From Eucalyptus grandis (lineage: Eukaryota; Streptophyta; Magnoliopsida; Myrtales; Myrtaceae), in the NCBI RefSeq assembly GCF_016545825.1, contig NC_052618.1:45020196-45084195 (forward strand): a DNA stretch of 64,000 bases. The letters are read 5' to 3'. A program made the translations under genes and the position numbers. The notes beneath the pieces are model-generated. The model was not told the origin of the DNA. It ran no database searches and was given only the letters and a program-made list of their open reading frames with translations. Positions 58,360 through 64,000 of this stretch are shown here, in pieces; position 1 is the stretch's first letter, and every line of letters starts with the position of its first letter.

Positions 58360-59645
58360 ATAGAAATTTTGCCGGCTTCGCCTTATTGTATGATTGTGAC
58401 TGAAGAACCTGATGGAAAACCATGGTATTACGATATCATGAATTACATTAAAAAACAAGAATTTCCCGAAGGAAGCACTCAGGCTGATAGGAAGTACATC
58501 ATGAAGATGGCCTCGAAATTTTTCGTCGACAGAAAATTTGTACAAGAGGTCTTACGATTCTGTCTTGTTGCGATGTGTAGATGCAAATCGAAGCCACTCG
58601 ATCATGCAAGAAGTGCACGAAGGAGTATGTGGCCCCCATATGAATGGACATATGTTAGCCAAGAAGATTATGAGGTTGGGCTACTATTGGCTCACACGAA
58701 AGTGATTGCATCCGGCATGTTCGGATTTGTCACCACCGCGCATTCATGGAAATAAGATAAATGTTCCTCCAACCGAGCTGCATCGGTTTTGAGCCATGGC
58801 CTTTCTTGATGTGGGGTATTGATGTGATTGGCCCAATCAATCCCAAGGCTTCAAATGGACATCGATTCATTTTGGGGTGGCGATAGACTATTTCTCCAAA
58901 TGGATCGAAGCTACATCCTTTGCAAGTGTCACCCTTTCGTAATGTTGTGAAGTTTGTCAAACGTGACATAATTGCTCGCTATGGTGTCCCTAAAGCAATC
59001 ATCACGATAATGGGACCAATTTGAACAACAAGCTTGTTGATGAGTTGTTCGGAAAGTTCAAAATCAAGCATCTCGAATTGTCTCCTTACCGCCCTCAAAT
59101 GAATGGGGCTGTTGAAGCGGCCAATAAGAACATTAAGAAGATTTTGGCTAAGACAGCTGTGAATTATCGAGATTGGCATGACAGGCTACCCTTCGCACTA
59201 ATGGCGTACCGGACGCGATCCGCACTTCCACCGGGCAACCCCGTTTGCTTTGGTGTACGGCATGGAGGCGATTCTACCAGAAGTGGAGATTCCTTCTAAG
59301 GGTTTTATCCCAAATAGAGTTGTCTCGAGGCGTAATGGTCACAACAAAGATTTGAGCAGTTGAACTTGGTTGACGAGAAAAGATCGAAAGCTCTCTCGTC
59401 ATGGCCAAGCATATCAACGAGAATAGCCGATCTTTCAACTGAAGGTGCGGCCAAGGCATTTCGAGGTAAATGACCTAGTCCTAAGGAAGCTATTGCCGAT
59501 CTTTCCGGATCCTGGAGGCAAGTTTGCTCCAAGCTACAGTGGCCCATATGTGGTAAAGAAGATATTTCCCGGCGGAGCCTTGATATTGGCAGAAATGGAT
59601 GGTCGAGACATATCCCCAAGGAACAGAGATGTCATAAGGTAAGTC
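58360..59645 (+). pseudogene. gypsy integrase
   Basis: N-terminal PWYYDIMNYIKKQEFPEGS and KYIMKMASKFFVD, then a frame change into the zinc-binding part (CVDANRSHSIMQEVHEGVCG). The core has the first Asp (MWGIDVIGPINPKASNGHRF), a damaged second Asp loop at about 59005, and the Glu segment (SPYRPQMNGAVEAANKNIKK). The C-terminal region is FEVNDLVLRKLLPIFPDPGG to PYVVKKIFPGGALILAEMDG, with no chromodomain, as expected for Tat. Confidence 0.85.
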
Positions 59646-59756
59646 TATCTCTATCCATACTTTAAATGCTTGTCACTGTACAGGTATTCCTTTTCAAGCA
59701 CCGACACTCAATGGAGTTGTCCATTAAAGATTTTTCCTCCAGATTCAATCTGATTA

Positions 59757-60244
59757 AGGCGACCGAAGAATGGTTCGGGTCCTGGTCGGATGATTTCTGT
59801 TCGCAAGGCTAGGCGACCGAAGAATGGTTTGAGTCCTAGTCAAGCAAAACCTCAGTCTAGGCGACCGTAGAATGGTACGGGTCCTAGACACCATTAAAGA
59901 TTTTTCCTCCGCATTCAATCTGATTAAGGCGACCAAGAATGGTTCGGGTCCTGGGTCGGATGATTTCGTCGCAAGGTCGGGCGACCGAATAATGGTTCGA
60001 GTCCCGCCAAGCAAAACCTTAGAGTAGGCGACCGTAGAATGGCACGGGTCCCGCACAACCTCGCCCAAAGCGGCAGAATGGTACGGGTCCTGAAATCGAT
60101 CCCCGTTTAGGCGACCGTAGAATGGTACGGGTCCTAGACAACCTCAACTCAGGCGACCGTAGAATGGTACGGGTCCTGGGAAAGCAGTCACTTTGTGAAG
60201 TCACGTTACTATTCTGGGCGACCGTAGAATGGTACGGGTCCTGG
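59757..60244 (+). repeat. Tandem repeats before the 3' LTR (26-bp core, about ten copies)
   Basis: A core of the form GGCGACCGTAGAATGG + TACGGGTCCT recurs about ten times (near 59757, 59812, 59858, 59928, 59980, 60024, 60067, 60111, 60155 and 60219) with variable linkers. A longer duplication starting CCATTAAAGATTTTTCCTCC (59724 and 59891) shows a higher-order period of about 165 bp. Tat/Ogre elements commonly carry such arrays here. Confidence 0.85.
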
Positions 60245-60471
60245 ACATGTAACACCAATCTACCTTGAGTTGCTCTGCCATCCCCGAAGGTAAGTAATTC
60301 CAGGTAAGTTCTTTTATCATTTGCATTAGCATTTCCATGCATCATATAAATTTCATTTCAAAATGGCACTCGTCCTTCAAAAAAAAATCGTTTAGTGCAT
60401 GTGCATAATTAAAATTAGGTCTCAACTTGTCTTTGAATGCAACCTCTACGAGCTCACCTTCAAAGAGGGGC

Positions 60472-63226
60472 AACAAGGACACCTATTTTTAGCAAATCTA
60501 GGAAAATAAGGAAAATAAAATTGCATTTTGAACAAATAAAAGGAAGAAAAATAAAAATGGGGAAGATTGATTTGATTGATTATGCATGGAAGTTTGAAAT
60601 TTTGATGAGCATTCGGATTTCGTTAAATGCAGAAGTAATTTAAAATTCAAGTGAATAAGAGGCAAGAATTTTGCAAAATTGAAGAAATCTGAGCAAGATC
60701 GAGCTGATTGCGAAATCATGCTCTGATTTGCAGGATTGATTTAATGCAACATAAGATGGAAAGCCGAAAGTTGCTATAAAATGGCTATCTGAAAATCACT
60801 ATAAAAAGAGCCATAATTTTCGTGAACCGGGGGGAGAAAATTCAGAAAAATTTTCAGAGGTGTGAAAAATTGAGAGAGATTTCGTGAAGAGAGTGCGGAG
60901 AAAGTGAAAAGAGAGAAAGAGAGAAAAAGCTTTCTCCGTGAGCCAAAAGAAGTCCTTTTTCTTTTCCCTTCGACAACCCGCGGAAAAAAAAAGAAAGAAG
61001 CACGAACGTGAGAGAAAGAGTAGGAGAGAAAAGAGAAAAGCAAAAACAAAGTAAAGGTTGATTTGACCTTTACCGTTCATCATCTTCCTCAAATCCACTC
61101 ACCCGCCGCAACTCGCGGAGACCCGCCGGAGCTCCGACGAAGCCCGCCGCTCCCGACGATCGCCGAGCACCACCCACCACCGCACCACCGCCGCTCCCCG
61201 ACCTCGCACCGCGCCCGACGACCGGCTCACCTTCGCCGACGCCGCGCCGCCGCAACACCCGCCCGCCCGCGCGACGCCGCCCATTGATCTCCAAGCTCCG
61301 CCGCGCTCCGCTGCACGCCGCCGCTGCCCCGCCCGACGCCGCCGCGTCTCGCAACCCGACCAGCCGAGCACGGCCCGGCCAACGCCCGCAGCCTCCGGGG
61401 ATCCGCTGCCCGACGCCGCCGGGAGCCAGCACCGTCGCTGCCGCCTCGGCTCAACGCACCCCCAGGAGCCGCGCCACCGCGACACCAGCCACCTCCGCGA
61501 CCCGAGCGCCCCAACTCCACCTCAGCCCGTGACGATCCACTCGACGCCGGTTGCCGCGCTGCACCTACAACGTCGGCACCATCCCCGCCGCCGCACCACC
61601 AGAGCCCGACGCTCCGCCTTGCCGCGCGACCCCGCAAGCCCTCGCCGCCGACGTGCCACTCCGGTGCCTCGCCGAACCTCCTGGTCACCATCCTTGGGAC
61701 CCCACTGGCCGCAAGCCCAATAAAAAAAAAATAAGAGAAAACACATTAGGTAGTTTTCTTTATTTTATTTTATTTAATTTATTTTACTTTTATCTTGTTT
61801 TTTTTAGTATAATTAGTCTTTAGTATATGATCGGAAATTCAGCATATTACCGGATTCGCAACCGCGCCAGATTTTTTATTTCATCTATAAGGCCTTAGAT
61901 GAAATAATTAATTAAGCGGGAATAAAATTGATATTTTGATCTTTAAGGCTTAAGATCAATTTATTGATTTTATAAGCGAAATATTGTCTCTTGATCTGAA
62001 AGATGTGCGATATTTCTGATGATTTTGAATGAATTGTCTCGTCTTAATTGCCTTGTTTATCTCGAGATATGTTTGAATTAGAATATTGCATGTTTTAGGG
62101 TTTACATGTTTAGAATAAGAATTTTATTTAAAAAATCAAAAAATCAATTTAGGTTGCATGTTTTAATTATTTGGCAATTATTAATTTCGAAAATTAATAA
62201 AAACAACAAAAAATCATCATGCATATGTAATGTAGTATTAAAGCATATTTTGCATGTCATTGCATATTAGGGTTAAATTGCACCTAGTTTAATTTAGATT
62301 TTTTTAATTTGTTATAAGTTTAGGCATCTTTTAGATATATTGCATTTTAGGATTATTTAGGTTAAGATAATGTTTTAGTTTAAATTAGGATTTGGCTCAA
62401 CCTAATTCCTAATATAAATTAAATAGGATCTTAATCTAATTAGGTAATTTTCACATTTCACCTGAAAAATAAAAAATAAAATGTCATAGGTTAAATTAGT
62501 TTAATTATTTATGATAAAACGCATTCTTTTAGGGAAAAGAAAAAAAATGTTATATGCACGTCATTAGGGCTAGATTCACTGGGATGCATGTCATTTAGTA
62601 TTTTTGCTAAGCCTATTTAATTAGAAATTGCATGTCATTAGAATTAGGTCATTTAGTTAATATTGCATTGCATATTGCATGAATTTCATTAATTAAGTGA
62701 AAACAAAAAAAATAATTGCGTGGTAATTAGAAACCATATCTAGGGTTGTTGATGCAGTTTTTAACTTAACGTTGCATATGCTTTCGTTGCTTTGAGGTAA
62801 GTTTTTGCAATTTATTTATTGTTTAACTGGGTGTTAAATTGGTGAATTGCGCACCCGCATGATCACATCACATGTTAGGAAAATAGATTTAAAATCAATT
62901 TAAGCTGCTTGCAAAAACATTTTTTGAAAATAAAAGAATGGTACCGAAAGGGCATTAGAGAAATCTAGTGTAACCAAGTCCCCGTACCCATAGTCTCTGA
63001 TTCGTAGGAGTAAAGTGAAACTCCCGTTACTTTACTTGGGTTTCTAATCGACCCACCAAAAAAATAGATTAGTGGCGACTCCTGATTAAAAAAATCAATT
63101 GCATGTTAAGAACTCGAACTTAAGTCGCGAATTGGTATGGGCTTGGGAGAGCCCGAATTAAGTCTAGGCTTAATAATCCATTAGTCAAACCCTAGGTGGT
63201 TCACACCGGAAAAATAGGTCGCGACA
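60472..63226 (+). repeat. 3' LTR of the gypsy element (approximate limits)
   Basis: The start is placed after the purine tract AAAGAGGGG, at ACAAGGACACCTATTT, which resembles the usual TGTAGACACC start of Tat LTRs. The end is placed at AGGTCGCGACA. Inside are a TATA box, a purine-rich leader, a GC-rich block (61080-61720), a long AT-rich half and GTGGCGACTCC near 63072. No second LTR is in the window to fix the ends. Pro/Arg-rich open frames in the GC block on both strands are compositional. Confidence 0.6.
60800..60806 (+). promoter_or_regulatory. TATA box in the gypsy LTR
   Basis: CACTATAAAAAGAG lies about 330 bp into the LTR and is followed by a purine-rich leader. It is a plausible U3 promoter. 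Confidence 0.5.
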
Positions 63227-63772
63227 AGGGGTGAGCGGTTCCCGGTTCCTTACAAGTTCCGCTTGGAACCCGGAACCTACCCTCGGCATGTTTCTCATTT
63301 TGGACCTGAACCTACCCGTCAAAAACTAAGAACTTGAACCGACCCTGAACTAAGAACCGGAACCTACCCTATCACAGTTCCAGGGTCGGTTCCTGTTCCA
63401 ACAGGTTCTTTTTTTTTTTTTTTTTTTCACTTTTAGTAAAAAAATGCTTCTATTGGAAATCTTCCACATGAGAAAAACATTAAATCAAGGAGATACATAA
63501 ACTGAAATGATGTGTGCTGAAAGATAACTAATTAATATGCTAAAAGACAGCATTCTTTAGATGACCAAGACTATAGATTCCAGAAACATGGTATGCGAAT
63601 TCATAATGTACAAACCCATGCCCCCCTGTAGTAGGTTATATGTTAATGACCAGATCTGCACACAAAGTATAAATCATGGACACTTCACCACACCACGAGC
63701 TGTATAAGGAAAAGCTAATCCATGGTGTTTACTTTATCAGTACATTTGACACTGGAAATATTCAAACAAAGT
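63227..63772. other. Non-coding; GGGGTGAGCGGTTCCCGG-type repeat
   Basis: Begins GGGGTGAGCGGTTCCCGGTT and is rich in GGAACC/GGTTCC inverted words up to about 63400, followed by a T-run. Similar wording occurs at 25906 (TAGGGGTGATCGG). It could be a non-autonomous DNA transposon end, but I cannot define termini. The rest is AT-rich without a gene. Confidence 0.35.
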
Positions 63773-63891
63773 TCATGATTGATTATTTATAAACAGAAGA
63801 ATCGAGCAGACTAGATAAGCAAGTCTAGTATAAGTTGACAGATGAGGAAAGAGCACAAGTGATGCCGTGAAGTCACAGAAAAGTGTACCAA

Positions 63892-63994
63892 CCCATTTCT
63901 CCAGTGGTTCTCTCGTATCCTTGATTTTGACACTGTACTTCCACTTTTTGGCTCTGCAACCTGTGTGCCGTTCCCATTCACTAGGTGTCTGCAT
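63892..63994 (-). CDS. Possible exon with a SAND-like motif, may continue beyond the window
   Basis: The minus strand reads TPSEWERHTGCRAKKWKYSV and on to PLEKW, then a possible GT donor (GTTGGT). The pattern TPSE(F/W)...G...KxWK.S(I/V)...L..(W/M) resembles the core of SAND DNA-binding domains, where KDWK is the hallmark. The ATG at 63994 may be internal, since a TGCAG before ACACC could be a splice acceptor. Beyond the donor the frame runs on for 39 codons without similarity and is probably intron. The identification rests on this short stretch alone. Confidence 0.4.
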
Positions 63995-64000
63995 CTTTAA

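Larger units (their letters stand above)
54626..63226 (+). mobile_element. Decayed Ty3/gypsy retrotransposon, Tat lineage, 5' part missing in gap
   Basis: The order from the gap is: region between gag and protease, protease, RT, RNase H, a second (archaeal-type) RNase H, integrase, tandem repeats, 3' LTR. The second RNase H domain between the first one and integrase, together with tandem repeats before the 3' LTR, is characteristic of the plant Tat (Ogre-like) lineage. Frameshifts and stops break the polyprotein into pieces. The 5' LTR, primer binding site and most of gag are not in the window. Confidence 0.85.

Noticed and set aside
59754..60345. Minus-strand open frames with a repeated RTRTILRSP peptide
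   Set aside because: They follow the DNA tandem repeat; the peptide repeat is a by-product of the 26-bp core and lies in the non-coding 3' part of the gypsy element.
61063..61823. Long Pro/Arg/Ala-rich open frames on both strands
   Set aside because: Overlapping open frames on both strands in a GC-rich block inside the LTR, with no domain; explained by lack of stop codons in GC-rich DNA.
63227..63420. hAT transposon end at GGGGTGAGCGG
   Set aside because: Kept only as an unassigned repeat because I cannot find an opposite terminal repeat or an 8-bp target duplication.

Overview
This is a plant nuclear window, very probably from a woody dicot. The evidence is AT-rich non-coding DNA, PLAC8-family genes with introns, receptor-like proteins (RLPs) of the EIX2/Cf type, and plant-lineage Ty1/copia and Ty3/gypsy (Tat-clade) retrotransposons. 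Myrtaceae such as Eucalyptus is a guess from the gene families, not something the sequence proves. I recognise no complete, undamaged protein-coding gene. Every gene-like locus here carries a stop, frameshift, deletion or transposon insertion.

Layout. The core is a tandem array of a composite block, PLAC8 gene - spacer - RLP gene, all on the minus strand. Block 1 is PLAC8-A (361-5587), spacer, RLP1 (8982-11988). Block 2 is PLAC8-B (12951-14210), spacer, RLP2 (20149-24226), followed by a 65-bp PLAC8 remnant at 25281. Block 3 is PLAC8-C (38679-39534), spacer, RLP3 (49095-52208), then PLAC8-D (53355-54021). Two PLAC8 pseudogenes of a second subtype, E and F, lie on the plus strand at 33-39 kb. 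The spacers (about 6.0-8.9, 15.7-20.1 and 46.3-49.1 kb) and the RLP upstream regions are also duplicated.

Mobile DNA. A 4.4-kb copia element without reverse transcriptase sits in intron 1 of PLAC8-A, with a perfect 5-bp target duplication. A 6.3-kb degenerate copia element sits in the block-3 spacer (39951-46261). A 5'-truncated copia fragment lies between PLAC8-E and F. Three solo LTRs of one ~0.9-kb family, all in the same orientation, are inserted in RLP2 and in two copia elements. A 2-kb LTR occupies 29454-31498, and pieces of a related LTR lie just upstream of each RLP start. After a 100-N gap, a decayed Tat-lineage gypsy element runs from 54626 to 63226, with dual RNase H, tandem repeats before the 3' LTR, and a long LTR. 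A 0.33-kb piece of mitochondrial 18S rRNA (NUMT) is inserted between RLP3 and PLAC8-D. The last 0.1 kb holds a possible exon with a SAND-like motif that may run off the window.

Function. If intact relatives exist elsewhere, the RLPs would be plasma-membrane LRR receptors without a kinase, and the PLAC8 proteins would be small Cys-rich membrane proteins of the plant cadmium resistance/cell number regulator type. Here the cluster looks like a decaying tandem array maintained by duplication and repeatedly hit by retrotransposons. I found no CRISPR array, operon or clearly new biological system. The most informative signals are the nested insertions with paralogous empty sites, the NUMT, and the shared and private lesions that order the duplications.
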